In this document: positions 33,710 through 41,573 of the stretch, piece by piece
Position numbering within the stretch: position 1 is the first letter of the stretch
Layout: each line of letters starts with the position of its first letter
Assembly: GCF_001421745.1 (NCBI RefSeq)
Contig: NZ_LMKW01000013.1
Location: 62,001 to 126,000, forward strand
Length of the DNA stretch: 64,000 nt
Source: Sphingomonas sp. Leaf230
Lineage (GTDB): Bacteria > Pseudomonadota > Alphaproteobacteria > Sphingomonadales > Sphingomonadaceae
Reading direction: 5' to 3'
Notes under the pieces: generated by a model
The model's input: only the letters and a program-made list of their open reading frames with translations
What the model was told of the DNA's origin: nothing
The model's database searches: none
Made by a program: the position numbers and the translations under genes

Positions 33710-34159
33710 CTACCTGCGCGCGGCAAAGAACTCCCGCAGGATCCCCGCCGCCTCGGTCTCTGCAATCCCGGCATAAACCTCAGGCCGATGATGACACGTC
33801 GGCTGCCCGAAAAACCGCGGCCCATGCTCGACCGCCCCGCCCTTGGCATCCGCCGCCCCATAATAGAGCCGCGCGATCCGGGCATGCGCGATCGCCCCGG
33901 CACACATCGCACACGGCTCCAGTGTCACCCAGAGATCGCACCCCTCGAGCCGGTCGCTACCCAGAACCAATGCAGCAGCGCGAATCGCCTGGATCTCGGC
34001 ATGCGCAGTCGGATCGCACAACGCCCGCGGCGCATTCGCCCCCGTCGCGATAATAACGCCGTCCTTAACGACAACGGCGCCAACCGGGACTTCCCCAGCC
34101 AACGCCGCATCGCGTGCCGCGTAGAGCGCACGGCGCATTGGTTCGGGAACGGGGAACAT
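33710..34159 (-). CDS. tadA: tRNA-specific adenosine deaminase
   Basis: Deaminates A34 to inosine in tRNA-Arg(ACG), required for reading CGN codons. The 149-residue protein has the zinc deaminase motifs HAE (53-55, catalytic Glu) and PCAMC (Cys83, Cys86), and the tRNA-specific VPVGAVVV and YYGAADAKGGAVEHG blocks. The length and the C-terminal AAGILREFFAARR are typical. Note that 51 nt separate its start from the stop of the next minus-strand gene upstream. Confidence 0.93.
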   Translation of the reverse strand: MFPVPEPMRRALYAARDAALAGEVPVGAVVVKDGVIIATGANAPRALCDPTAHAEIQAIRAAALVLGSDRLEGCDLWVTLEPCAMCAGAIAHARIARLYYGAADAKGGAVEHGPRFFGQPTCHHRPEVYAGIAETEAAGILREFFAARR

Positions 34160-34210
34160 GGCCTCAGGCCCTGCCCCGCCGCCCGCCCCGCGTAAACACC
34201 CGCGTAAAGA

Positions 34211-34429
34211 TCAGTTCGGTGCCTGGCTGTTGCCCGGCTTCTCGACGTTGATCGTTGGCACCGCCACGGTCTTGTTCTCGGTGCCGAGCGTGACCTTGGC
34301 GACGTCCGCCTGGAACTTCGGCGCCTGAACGACGCCCTGGCGGGTCTGGTCGATGTTGATGATCCCGAAATACATCAGGCCGACCACGACCAGCACGGCG
34401 ATTGCGACGAGAGACAAGAGCGTACGCAT
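34211..34429 (-). CDS. small membrane-anchored hypothetical protein, 72 aa
   Basis: I do not recognise the family. ATG 34429 follows GGGGA with a 6-nt spacer. The N-terminus MRTLLSLVAIAVLVVVGLMY is one hydrophobic segment (signal anchor), followed by a polar tail of about 50 residues with VVQAPKFQADVAKVTLG and TVAVPTINVEKPG. The likely topology is a periplasmic tail held at the inner membrane. Small proteins of this plan are common beside housekeeping genes in sphingomonads. Confidence 0.65.
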   Translation of the reverse strand: MRTLLSLVAIAVLVVVGLMYFGIINIDQTRQGVVQAPKFQADVAKVTLGTENKTVAVPTINVEKPGNSQAPN

Positions 34430-34538
34430 GGGACATCCCCTTTTATTGAACAGTTCGATAGCGTAACAACGTCGTCGATCGCTGTGGGTTGCACAATGCC
34501 CATTGCGAACAACCGCGGGCACGTTTGACGTGAATCGG

Positions 34539-34567
34539 TTGACGAAAGCCGGCGTGCCAGCTATCCG
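34539..34567 (+). promoter_or_regulatory. Candidate sigma70 promoter of rpmB
   Basis: TTGACG (34539-34544) and TATCCG (34562-34567) are separated by exactly 17 nt and lie 45 nt before the rpmB ATG. The -35 matches the alphaproteobacterial consensus well and the -10 moderately. A second TTGACG at 34525 has no matching -10. Confidence 0.5.
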
Positions 34568-34611
34568 CGCGCCTTTCCGGGGTTCCTCCCGACACTTGAA
34601 TAGGTAATCAC

Positions 34612-34911
34612 ATGTCGCGCATCTGCGAACTGACCGGCAAGGGCCGGATGGTCGGGAACAACGTCTCCCACGCCAACAACAAGACCAAGCGCACGTTCCT
34701 GCCGAACCTGCAGAACGTCACGCTGCTCTCCGATTCGCTCGAGAAGGGCGTCAAGCTGCGCGTCTCGACGCACGGCCTGCGTACCGTCGAGCATAACGGT
34801 GGCCTCGACAACTGGCTGGTGAAGGTCTCGGACGACAAGCTGTCGCTCCGCGTTCGTCGCCTGAAGCGCGAAGTCGTCAAGAAGATCGCAGAATCGGCCG
34901 TCGCCGCCTAA
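34612..34911 (+). CDS. rpmB: 50S ribosomal protein L28
   Basis: A 99-residue basic protein of the large ribosomal subunit. The start MSRICELTGKGRMVGNNVSH is the family signature, followed by NNKTKRTFLPNLQ and KLSLRVRRLKREVVKK. Cys residues are not arranged as a zinc site, as expected for this lineage. The gene has its own promoter candidate and a strong hairpin after the stop, so it looks monocistronic. Confidence 0.97.
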   Translation: MSRICELTGKGRMVGNNVSHANNKTKRTFLPNLQNVTLLSDSLEKGVKLRVSTHGLRTVEHNGGLDNWLVKVSDDKLSLRVRRLKREVVKKIAESAVAA

Positions 34912-34936
34912 CAGCGACGTCGTATTGCGATCACCG

Positions 34937-34967
34937 CGGCCCGCCCTGCACCTCGCAGGGCGGGCCG
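34937..34967 (+). terminator. Strong hairpin after rpmB
   Basis: Two perfect 13-nt arms (CGGCCCGCCCTGC and GCAGGGCGGGCCG) surround the 5-nt loop ACCTC. A short GT-rich tail (GGCGTTTGTGG) follows, with only one T-run. It ends 15 nt before the stop of the convergent gene at 34983, so it may serve both. Confidence 0.75.
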
Positions 34968-34982
34968 TCGGCGTTTGTGGGG

Positions 34983-36047
34983 TTAGCGGTCCAGCCTGAA
35001 CTTCAGCAGCAGCGTGCGCTGGAGAAACATCTGGTTGTCGTCCGACACGATCCACACGATCGTCGCGCCGTTCTCGACCGTCGTGTCGATCCCCTCGAAA
35101 TTATCGTGGATCAGCGGCGCATCGATCGTCGCGATCAGCCGGCCGCGTGCGATTCGCCCCGCCGCCACGTCGCGCGCCGCGACCCGTGATATCCGCGCCG
35201 AAAACGTGAACGGCAGCCGGAAACCACGATCGAGCACCAGCAGGTCGCCATTCGGCAGCGCATTGACGTCCGACGGATCATAACGCCCGAACGGTTCGTA
35301 CGCGAATCGCTCCGGCCCCCCTGCTCCGGTCGGATCGCCCGCGAAGATCAGCGCCTGCCGCGTGTGCAACCGTTCCTCGTCCGACCCAGACCAGTCCGGC
35401 CGACGCACATGCGCCTCCTCGCTGATCACGACGAATCGCCCATCGGGCAGCCGCGCCATCGATTCGGGTCCGCCATTCGACGGCCATTTCCGCATCGACT
35501 CCGGCATCACCCGCGCCTCGTACCGCGCGAACCCCGCGGTATAGCGCCAGATCGAATTGTCATCTTCGAAGCCGACCCAGATCTTTCCCGTGACCGGATC
35601 GATCGCCATCGATTCGCTGTCGCGGTCGCGCTTTTCCCAGCCGATGCCGGGCCCCGCAGGCAGATTCTTGAACACGACACGGTGCGGGAGCCAGTCGGGA
35701 CCCATGTCGAACTGGACGATGTTGCCGCCGTCGCTGAGCATCGTGAAGCGATTCCCGGTCGCGGCTGGCGTGACGTCGAGCGACGAGAATCCTCCGAACG
35801 CGGGATCGCGACTGGCGAGCGCCACCCCGCCCAGATAGGTGAGGCCGCCGACACGAACGTGTCGCGGATTGCTCCGGTCGAGCATCACGCGCGTCGCGGT
35901 CAGCTGGGCACGCGTGCCGAGCAGGTCGAGCCGCGCTTCGCCCGACCAGGTCGGCACGATCGCGCAGACGCTCACGGCGACGAACAGGACAGTGATCAGG
36001 CGCCGCATCGCGTCCCTCATAGGGTGTCCGACGATCCGCGGAAGCAT
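34983..36047 (-). CDS. exported esterase-like-activity-of-phytase family protein
   Basis: A 354-residue exported protein with a signal sequence (MRRLITVLFVAVSVCAIVPTW). The body has the beta-propeller-like phytase/esterase-like (PF13449) pattern: GGLTYLGGVAL, TMLSDGGNIVQF, DSESMAIDPVTGKIWVGFED, PESMARLPDGRFVVISEE and FEGIDTTVENG. The family is annotated for esterase-like activity near phytases; the substrate is unknown. Start choice is open: ATG 36047, 36020 (MRDAMRRL) and 36008 are in frame, and the latter two keep the signal peptide compact. Confidence 0.8.
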   Translation of the reverse strand: MLPRIVGHPMRDAMRRLITVLFVAVSVCAIVPTWSGEARLDLLGTRAQLTATRVMLDRSNPRHVRVGGLTYLGGVALASRDPAFGGFSSLDVTPAATGNRFTMLSDGGNIVQFDMGPDWLPHRVVFKNLPAGPGIGWEKRDRDSESMAIDPVTGKIWVGFEDDNSIWRYTAGFARYEARVMPESMRKWPSNGGPESMARLPDGRFVVISEEAHVRRPDWSGSDEERLHTRQALIFAGDPTGAGGPERFAYEPFGRYDPSDVNALPNGDLLVLDRGFRLPFTFSARISRVAARDVAAGRIARGRLIATIDAPLIHDNFEGIDTTVENGATIVWIVSDDNQMFLQRTLLLKFRLDR

Positions 36048-36164
36048 GAACAGCGGATAACGGACGCATTCAGGCTTAGCTCAATGCGAATCACCCATAA
36101 GCGTCTCATCGAGGATGGAAGCACGGCATACGCCGCCGCCGAAATCCCCAACGGGAGACGCACG

Positions 36165-36560
36165 ATGTTCAAGACTTTTACTCTCGCCGCCAGTGCCCTC
36201 GCATTGGGTGCGACCGCCCTCGTTCCCGCCGCCGCCGATGCGCAGCGCTGGGGCTCGCGCTACGAGCGTGGTTACGACGGCTACCAGGGTGGCGGCTACC
36301 GCGACAATGGCTACGATCGTGGCTATCGTGGCGACTACCGCGAGTATCGCGGCAACGACCGCCGCTACAACGCCCGCAGCCGTCGCGGGTGCGACAACAC
36401 CGGTGGCACGATCATCGGCGCCCTCGCCGGCGGCCTGCTCGGTCACACCATCGCCGGTCGTGGTGACCGGACGCTCGGCGCAGTCCTGGGCGCGGCCGGT
36501 GGTGGCCTGGCGGGCAACGCGATCGATAAGTCGGATAACCCCGGGTATTGCCGGCGGTAA
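36165..36560 (+). CDS. glycine-zipper (2TM) envelope protein
   Basis: A 131-residue exported protein. ATG 36165 follows a GGGAG ribosome site. The signal peptide MFKTFTLAASALALGATAL ends near AADAQ. A Gly/Tyr/Arg/Asp-rich segment follows with YRGDYREYRGND repeats. The C-terminal glycine zipper has GGTIIGALAGGLLGHTIAGRG and GAVLGAAGGGLAGNAID, typical of SlyB/OsmB/RcnB-type 2TM proteins of the outer envelope. Two Cys (CDNTGG and YCRR) could form a disulphide. The exact role is unknown. Confidence 0.82.
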   Translation: MFKTFTLAASALALGATALVPAAADAQRWGSRYERGYDGYQGGGYRDNGYDRGYRGDYREYRGNDRRYNARSRRGCDNTGGTIIGALAGGLLGHTIAGRGDRTLGAVLGAAGGGLAGNAIDKSDNPGYCRR

Positions 36561-36573
36561 GCCCGGCAAAGCC

Positions 36574-36607
36574 CGTGCCGGTGCTCGCTAAAGCGAGCAC
36601 CGGCACG
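36574..36607. terminator. Near-perfect 16-bp hairpin downstream of the glycine-zipper gene
   Basis: CGTGCCGGTGCTCGCT and its exact inverse are separated by only AA, giving a 34-bp near-palindrome 13 nt after the stop codon. No T-tract follows. It may be a terminator or the first part of a composite repeat that continues to about 36690. Confidence 0.6.
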
Positions 36608-36635
36608 GACGGCGGGCAGGCATCGCCTAACCCGA

Positions 36636-36653
36636 CCGACGACGGCTTTGCCG
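36636..36653. repeat. 18-nt core shared with the intergenic region at 48445
   Basis: CCGACGACGGCTTTGCCG is identical at 36636-36653 and 48445-48462, in the same orientation and in similar GC-rich, hairpin-rich surroundings downstream of a gene. This suggests another dispersed intergenic family. Confidence 0.6.
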
Positions 36654-36716
36654 ACGTCGCGCCCGGCTTAGGCCACACCAGTTTCCCAGTTCCCTCGCGT
36701 AGCGTATCGAGGGCGA

Positions 36717-36748
36717 GGGCCGGCTTCCCGTACGGGAGCCGGCCCTTT
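36717..36748 (+). terminator. Candidate intrinsic terminator
   Basis: The arms GGGCCGGCT and AGCCGGCCC enclose a smaller inverted TCCCGTACGGG, followed by CCCTTTGTT. It is a GC-rich stem with a short T-run, on the plus strand before the convergent phosphoribosyltransferase gene. Confidence 0.6.
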
Positions 36749-36762
36749 GTTCATCTATCGCT

Positions 36763-36836
36763 TTCCTGCGAACGCAGGAATCCAGGTTTACTCAACCCAG
36801 CGCCCGCAACCCTGGGCTCCTGCGTTCGCAGGAGAA
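36763..36836. repeat. Paired palindromic repeat (TCCTGCG type)
   Basis: The left hairpin TTCCTGCGAACGCAGGAA and the right hairpin CTCCTGCGTTCGCAGGAG flank a short core with CCAGG and CCTGGG in inverse. The layout is as at 10193-10268 and 37421-37479. Confidence 0.7.
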
Positions 36837-36843
36837 CAAGAAA

Positions 36844-37362
36844 TTACGCGGTCCGCTCCGGCACTTCCGCGGCGTCCTCGGCAATCGCCGCATCAGGCGC
36901 CACCGCCTCCCACGGAAACACGAACCAGTCCTTCGTCACCGCCCGGTCGATCGTCCACGCGCAATACTCGATCCGCTCCGCCGAACTGACATTGTCGATC
37001 AACATCGCAAACCGCACCGATCCCTCGACAGCACCCGCCGCCGCCAGCGCACGCCGCAGATGCGTGATCGTCCGCCCCGAATCATTGATGTCGTCAACAA
37101 ACAGCAGCCGCTCGCCCCCTCGCGTCCGCGCGGCAAGCTTCACCAGCGGTTCGTCGGCAAAGTCCTTCACCTGGCTCGAATAATCGACCGACAGCGTCGG
37201 CAACCCGATCGCATGGCTGAGGAAAACCGCCGGCACGAGCCCGCCACGGCCGATGCCGATAATGTAGTCGGGTTTCCACTCGGTATCCTCGACGAGCTTG
37301 GCGGCGAGGATGTGCACGGCAGCGACGAACTCGTGCTGTCGAATAGGGGTAAAGATCGGCAT
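36844..37362 (-). CDS. phosphoribosyltransferase family protein
   Basis: A 172-residue type I phosphoribosyltransferase. The PRPP-binding motif is LLFVDDINDSGRT (two acidic residues then DSGRT), and the conserved glycine loop is IIGIGRGGLVPAV. The hood region (AIGLPTLSVDYSSQVKDF) resembles xanthine/guanine PRTases, so a purine salvage role is likely; the base specificity is not certain. A 14-residue C-terminal extension is acidic. A palindromic repeat lies at each end of the gene. Confidence 0.8.
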   Translation of the reverse strand: MPIFTPIRQHEFVAAVHILAAKLVEDTEWKPDYIIGIGRGGLVPAVFLSHAIGLPTLSVDYSSQVKDFADEPLVKLAARTRGGERLLFVDDINDSGRTITHLRRALAAAGAVEGSVRFAMLIDNVSSAERIEYCAWTIDRAVTKDWFVFPWEAVAPDAAIAEDAAEVPERTA

Positions 37363-37420
37363 CGGTCGGATGCTAGCGGGTCAGGGCGAAGACTTCACCC
37401 AAAACCCGCCGCATCACCAT

Positions 37421-37479
37421 CTTGTTTCCCCGCGAAGGCGGGGACCTAGTCTGGGCTCCCGCCTTCGCGGGAGAACAAG
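37421..37479. repeat. Paired palindromic repeat (59 bp)
   Basis: CTTGTTTCCCCGCGAAGGCG and GCCTTCGCGGGAGAACAAG are inverted arms with a short core holding CCTAGTCTGGG. It sits between the phosphoribosyltransferase and gamma-synthase genes, both on the minus strand. Confidence 0.7.
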
Positions 37480-37501
37480 AAGCGGACATTATCCTAGCAG
37501 C

Positions 37502-38848
37502 TTAGATCGTATCCAGCGCCTGCTCGAAATCGGCGATCAGATCGTCCGGATCCTCCACACCGATCGAAATTCGCACGAGGTTATCCGTAATCCCCAGCGC
37601 CTGCTTGCGCGCGTCCGGCACCGACAGATGCGTCATGCCCGCAGGATGGCTAGCCAACGTCTCGGTCCCACCCAGCGACACAGCCAGCTTAGCGATCTTC
37701 AGCGCATCGAGGAACGCGAAGCTCTCACGCTCGCCGCCCTTGAGATACAGCGAGAACGTCGAGCCGCCGCCCGTGCAATGGCGACGATAGATGTCCGCTT
37801 GCCGCTCCATGCCCGGCTCGTCCTCGAGGAAGCCGAGATACGCGACCCGCTCGACCTTCGGATGATGCCGCAGGAATCCGCAGACCTTGGCCGCATTCTC
37901 GCCCGCACGGCTCATCCGCAGTTCCAGAGTCTCCAGCGATCGCAGCAACATCCAGGCGGTATTCGGATCGGTGATCGTCCCGATCGTGTTCCGCATCGTC
38001 CGGATCGTATTGATATGCTCCTTCGACCCCAGCACGCCGCCCGCGACCAGATCCGAATGCCCGCCGACATATTTGGTCAGCGAGTAGACGACGATATCCG
38101 CACCATGCTTGAGCGGCTGGAACCACAGCGGCCCGAGGAACGTGTTGTCGATCGCGATCGGTGGCTTCTCACCCTTGAAGATTGCGTCACGGCTGGCCGC
38201 GACCGCCTCGACGTCGACCAGCGCGTTGGTCGGGTTCGCTGGACTTTCGAGATAGATCAGCGCGACGTTACCGGTCGCCGCCTCGGTCATCACCGCGTCG
38301 ATTTCCTCGCGCGTCGCACCCGCCGGAAAGTCGAGCCACTTGACCCCGAACTTGCCGAGCACGCGGCCGATCAGCGTCTCGGTCGCCGCGTATAACGGCC
38401 CCGAATGGACGATCGTGTCGCCCGGCTTGACCATCGCCAGGAACAGCGTCGCGATCGCCGACATGCCCGACGAGAAGGCGAGCGCGTCCTCCGCCTCTTC
38501 CCACACGCCGAGGCGATCCTCGAGGATCTCCTGGTTCGGCCCGTTGAAGCGCGAATAGACGAGGCCCTCGGCCCCGCCCGGACGCTTGCCGGTAACGCCC
38601 TCGAAGTGACGCTTGCCCGCCGCCGCATTGGGGAACACGAAGGTCGAGGTGAGGAAGATCGGCGGCTTCAGCGAGCCTTCCGACAGCGCGGGGTCGTAAC
38701 CGTGGCCCATCATCAGCGTCGACGGCTTCAGCTTGCGCCCGCCGATCTTCTCGACCTCGGGCTTGGGCGCGACGCGCGCGGCGACGCCGGTCAGGTCCGC
38801 TTCGGTTTCGGCGGGGACTGCGCCGGCGTTTTCGGGGGTATCGGACAT
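37502..38848 (-). CDS. cystathionine gamma-synthase-family PLP enzyme
   Basis: A 448-residue Cys/Met-metabolism PLP enzyme. The Schiff-base Lys is in VVYSLTKYVGGHSD, PLP contacts are in SSGMSAIATLF and AIDNTFLGP, and the C-terminal signature is VSLGGTETLASHPAGMTH. The N-terminal extension of about 40 residues is longer than in MetB/MetC. It could be a cystathionine gamma-synthase, methionine gamma-lyase or O-acylhomoserine sulphhydrylase; motifs do not decide. ATG 38848 is preferred to TTG 38851 because AGGAG stands 7 nt before it. Confidence 0.88.
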   Translation of the reverse strand: MSDTPENAGAVPAETEADLTGVAARVAPKPEVEKIGGRKLKPSTLMMGHGYDPALSEGSLKPPIFLTSTFVFPNAAAGKRHFEGVTGKRPGGAEGLVYSRFNGPNQEILEDRLGVWEEAEDALAFSSGMSAIATLFLAMVKPGDTIVHSGPLYAATETLIGRVLGKFGVKWLDFPAGATREEIDAVMTEAATGNVALIYLESPANPTNALVDVEAVAASRDAIFKGEKPPIAIDNTFLGPLWFQPLKHGADIVVYSLTKYVGGHSDLVAGGVLGSKEHINTIRTMRNTIGTITDPNTAWMLLRSLETLELRMSRAGENAAKVCGFLRHHPKVERVAYLGFLEDEPGMERQADIYRRHCTGGGSTFSLYLKGGERESFAFLDALKIAKLAVSLGGTETLASHPAGMTHLSVPDARKQALGITDNLVRISIGVEDPDDLIADFEQALDTI

Positions 38849-38938
38849 CAATATGCTCCTGCGCGGCCCGTCTTATGCGAGCCGATGTGCGGAGCCTAAA
38901 CGACCGGCAAGGGCTTTGGGAGCCGTTACGGCCTCCCG

Positions 38939-39712
38939 TTACAGGCCGATGATGCTGATCTGGCGCCCATAGGAGGGCTCGCCACGATGGGTCGCGCGCC
39001 GATAGCTGAAAAAGCGTGCCTCATCGGCATAGGTGTCGAGCCCGAGCGCCTCGATCCGGCCAATCCCGGCGACCGCGAGCCGGCTGACGACATAGGCCTC
39101 CAGGTCGAACTGGTAATGATCGCCCCTGTTCTCGACGGCGCGACCGTCTGCGAAGAAGCGTTCGTTCTCCGGATCGGCCTCGCAGAACCGGCGGATGAAG
39201 CCGTCGTCGACCTCGTAACTGGCGCGCGCGATGCACGGCCCGACTGCAGCGACGATCCGATCGCGATGCGCGCCGATCGCCTCCATCGCGAGGATCGTCG
39301 CATCGGTGACGCCGCCGAGCGCGCCATTCCAGCCGGCATGCGCGGCAGCGACGACGCCGGCTTCACGGTCAGCGAACAATACGGGCGCGCAGTCCGCGGT
39401 AAGAATACCGAGCGCAAGGCCGGGGCGGTTGGTGACCAGCGCATCGGCATGCGGACGGATCGCGTCGTCGAACGGCTCGATCACGGTGACCGCGTCGGCG
39501 GAATGGACCTGGTACAGACCGACGAGTGTCGCACCGGGTAGAACGGCTTCGGTGGCGCGGCGGCGGTTCTCCGCGATGGCGGCGGGGTCGTCGTCGGACC
39601 CGATGCCGACATTGAGGCTCGCATACGCGCCGGTCGAGACGCCGCCACGCCGGCCGAGAAAACCATGTTGAATGTCGCCAAGCGCCTTCGCGCGGATTGG
39701 ATCGATGGTCAT
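38939..39712 (-). CDS. pgeF: peptidoglycan editing factor PgeF (laccase-domain, YfiH-like)
   Basis: A 257-residue protein of the YfiH/PgeF (Cu-oxidase_4) family, which in Escherichia coli removes mis-incorporated L-Ser from muropeptide precursors. Metal-site residues lie in YQVHSADAV (His), ILTADCAPVLF (Cys) and AAAHAGWNG (His), and GPCIARASYEV is conserved. ATG 39712 follows GGAAGG with a 9-nt spacer; ATG 39730 falls next to a repeat and is less likely. It belongs to the conserved lgt-methyltransferase-pgeF neighbourhood, here broken by a GNAT gene and two palindromic elements. Confidence 0.88.
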   Translation of the reverse strand: MTIDPIRAKALGDIQHGFLGRRGGVSTGAYASLNVGIGSDDDPAAIAENRRRATEAVLPGATLVGLYQVHSADAVTVIEPFDDAIRPHADALVTNRPGLALGILTADCAPVLFADREAGVVAAAHAGWNGALGGVTDATILAMEAIGAHRDRIVAAVGPCIARASYEVDDGFIRRFCEADPENERFFADGRAVENRGDHYQFDLEAYVVSRLAVAGIGRIEALGLDTYADEARFFSYRRATHRGEPSYGRQISIIGL

Positions 39713-39734
39713 AGCGACCGGCCTTCCCATAGCT

Positions 39735-39840
39735 CCACCCCGGCGAAGGCCGGGGCCCAATTGGGGGATGTTGCTGACAGGGGACTGCGCATCGTTACTG
39801 CGACCTTTCCAATTGGGCCCCGGCCTCCGCCGGGGTGGTG
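39735..39840 (-). repeat. REPIN-like element, family B copy 2 (inverted)
   Basis: CCACCCCGGCGAAGGCCGGG and the inverse end CCTCCGCCGGGGTGGTG flank a core. The reverse complement of the core, GGTCGCAGTAACGATGCGC then GTCAGCAACATCC, matches copies 1, 3 and 4, so this copy is in the opposite orientation. Confidence 0.85.
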
Positions 39841-39875
39841 GCCTTTCGCTACGATATCTCTGGAGGCATCAAGCA

Positions 39876-40388
39876 TTACAGCTCAAGCCGCATGATTCGG
39901 TCATCATCAGGCTGCTCACCGACCATGAACACATACCGCCCGATCTCGACGAAGCCGTAACGCTGATAGAACCGGTGCGCCCGGTGGTTGTCCACATAGA
40001 CGCTGAGGATCATCTCCGTCCGCCCCCCAACACGTGCGACATCGATCGCCCAGTCCATCAACGCCGGCCCGACACCCGCACCATGCTGGTCGCCCCGCAC
40101 GTAAAGCTGGTGAAGCTCGATCGCCGTCGCCGGCCAGTCGCCAGGGAATGCGACGGGTCCGATCTTGGCAAACCCGACGATCTCACCCGATTCGTCCACC
40201 GCGACGCGCACCGTGAAGGCAGGATCGGACAGTTGCGCCGGCAGCCCCGCCTCGCCGAACGTTTGTTCGAGAAACGCGGCAAGATCTTTAGGGCGATACA
40301 GCGTCCCGAACGTGTCGGTAAACGACCGCTTCGCCATCGCAGCGAGGTCTGCGCCATCAGCGGCCACGGCGTTGCGATAGGCGATCAT
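39876..40388 (-). CDS. GNAT-family N-acetyltransferase
   Basis: A 170-residue acetyltransferase. The acetyl-CoA loop is represented by YVRGDQHGAGVGPALMDWA (Q-x-x-G-x-G/A form), and the strand after it by MILSVYVDNHRAHRFYQRYGF, the usual GNAT motif B. The substrate is unknown; similar proteins acetylate small amines or protein N-termini. ATG 40388 overlaps the preceding methyltransferase stop by 4 nt (ATGA), so it is translationally coupled to it. Confidence 0.88.
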   Translation of the reverse strand: MIAYRNAVAADGADLAAMAKRSFTDTFGTLYRPKDLAAFLEQTFGEAGLPAQLSDPAFTVRVAVDESGEIVGFAKIGPVAFPGDWPATAIELHQLYVRGDQHGAGVGPALMDWAIDVARVGGRTEMILSVYVDNHRAHRFYQRYGFVEIGRYVFMVGEQPDDDRIMRLEL

Positions 40389-41434
40389 GCACCAAAGCCC
40401 GCAAACGCCGCCGGTGTCGGCCAATTCGGCGCGGTGATCGCGAGCGCTTTGAAAAGCGTACCCATATCGTCCATCAACCTCCTCCGATCCGCTGCCAGTG
40501 CCTCCGCTCGCGCAGGCGACGCCTTGGCGAGCGCCGACGTCCGCGAATCGATCCCGAGCGCACCGAGCAGGTCGCGCTGCGTCACCGGTCCCCACGCGAC
40601 TGCGCCCTCCGTTTGGGCGGCCGCAGCGAGCGTGGTGAAGTCGACATGCGTGGTCAGGTCGTGCTCGCCGGGCGCCTCGAACGGATTGGCGAACGCATGC
40701 CCGCGCACCGCCTGCAACGTGTCGCCGAGCGCCGGCCCCTCATAGCCATAGTCGATCGCGATCAGCGCACCGCCCTGCGCCGCGATCCGCTTGGCGAGAC
40801 CGCGAATGATCGTCACGGCGGCTGGCGAGGTTTCAAGGATCGAGCCAGCAGGGGCGTCCCGAAACGGCTCGGGGATGACGGCATCCGGGAGCGGCTTGCC
40901 GGCGATCGGCAGGAACAGCAGGTCCTGCGCTGCGACGAGGCGTTCGTGCCACTGCTCGCGCTTCACCAACTGCCGGATCGGCAGCGCGTCGAAGAACTCG
41001 TTGGCGACGACGATCAGCGGACGATCGGTCGGCAGCGTGTCGATCGCGTCGTGCGAGGTCGCCGCCGGCACACGCTCGGCCTGAGCCTTCCGCAACGCCG
41101 GGCTGGTCTCGACGAAATGCACCGGCGGCTCCAGCCCAGCCTTCGCCATCGCCCGCGCGGCATCGGCGGCCAGCGTCCCGCGACCCGGCCCGAGCTCGAC
41201 CCACGCCACATCCGGCCGCCCCGCGCGGTCCCAAAGATCGGCACACCACAGCCCGACAAGCTCACCGAACATCTGGCTGATCTCGGGCGCGGTGGTGAAG
41301 TCCCCCCCCGCCCCCAGCGGATCGCGCGTCGCATAATACTGCGCGTTCGCCGCCGCCATATACTGCGCAACGGGGATCGGACCCGCGAGCGCAATCGCGC
41401 GGGCGAGACGTTCGGGAAGGGCTGTGTCGGTCAT
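40385..41434 (-). CDS. SAM-dependent methyltransferase, NDUFAF7/MidA family (DUF185)
   Basis: A 349-residue class I methyltransferase. The SAM loop is VELGPGRGTLAADAAR, and DUF185 blocks are YYATRDPLGAGGDFTTAPEIS near the N-terminus and VVANEFFDALPIRQLV. The eukaryotic homologue NDUFAF7 dimethylates an arginine of complex I; the bacterial target is unproven. It lies downstream of lgt on the minus strand with one palindromic element between, and is coupled to the GNAT gene. Confidence 0.88.
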   Translation of the reverse strand: MTDTALPERLARAIALAGPIPVAQYMAAANAQYYATRDPLGAGGDFTTAPEISQMFGELVGLWCADLWDRAGRPDVAWVELGPGRGTLAADAARAMAKAGLEPPVHFVETSPALRKAQAERVPAATSHDAIDTLPTDRPLIVVANEFFDALPIRQLVKREQWHERLVAAQDLLFLPIAGKPLPDAVIPEPFRDAPAGSILETSPAAVTIIRGLAKRIAAQGGALIAIDYGYEGPALGDTLQAVRGHAFANPFEAPGEHDLTTHVDFTTLAAAAQTEGAVAWGPVTQRDLLGALGIDSRTSALAKASPARAEALAADRRRLMDDMGTLFKALAITAPNWPTPAAFAGFGA

Positions 41435-41447
41435 CTAAAACTCTCTA

Positions 41448-41553
41448 CCACCCCGGCGGAGGCCGGGGCCCAATTGGGAAGGTCGATGTAACGACGCGCA
41501 ACGCATGTCACTACGGACGTTCCACTTGGGCCCCGGCCTCCGCCGGGGTGGTG
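41448..41553 (+). repeat. REPIN-like element, family B copy 3
   Basis: CCACCCCGGCGGAGGCCGGG at the left and CTCCGCCGGGGTGGTG at the right. The core begins AAGGTCGATGTAACGACGCG, in the same orientation as copies 1 and 4. It lies between lgt and the methyltransferase gene. Confidence 0.85.
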
Positions 41554-41573
41554 CTTCTAATCAAAAACTTAGC

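Noticed and set aside
38849..38938. SAM-type riboswitch upstream of the gamma-synthase gene
   Set aside because: Only about 90 nt separate it from pgeF, and I cannot draw the conserved SAM-II pseudoknot there.
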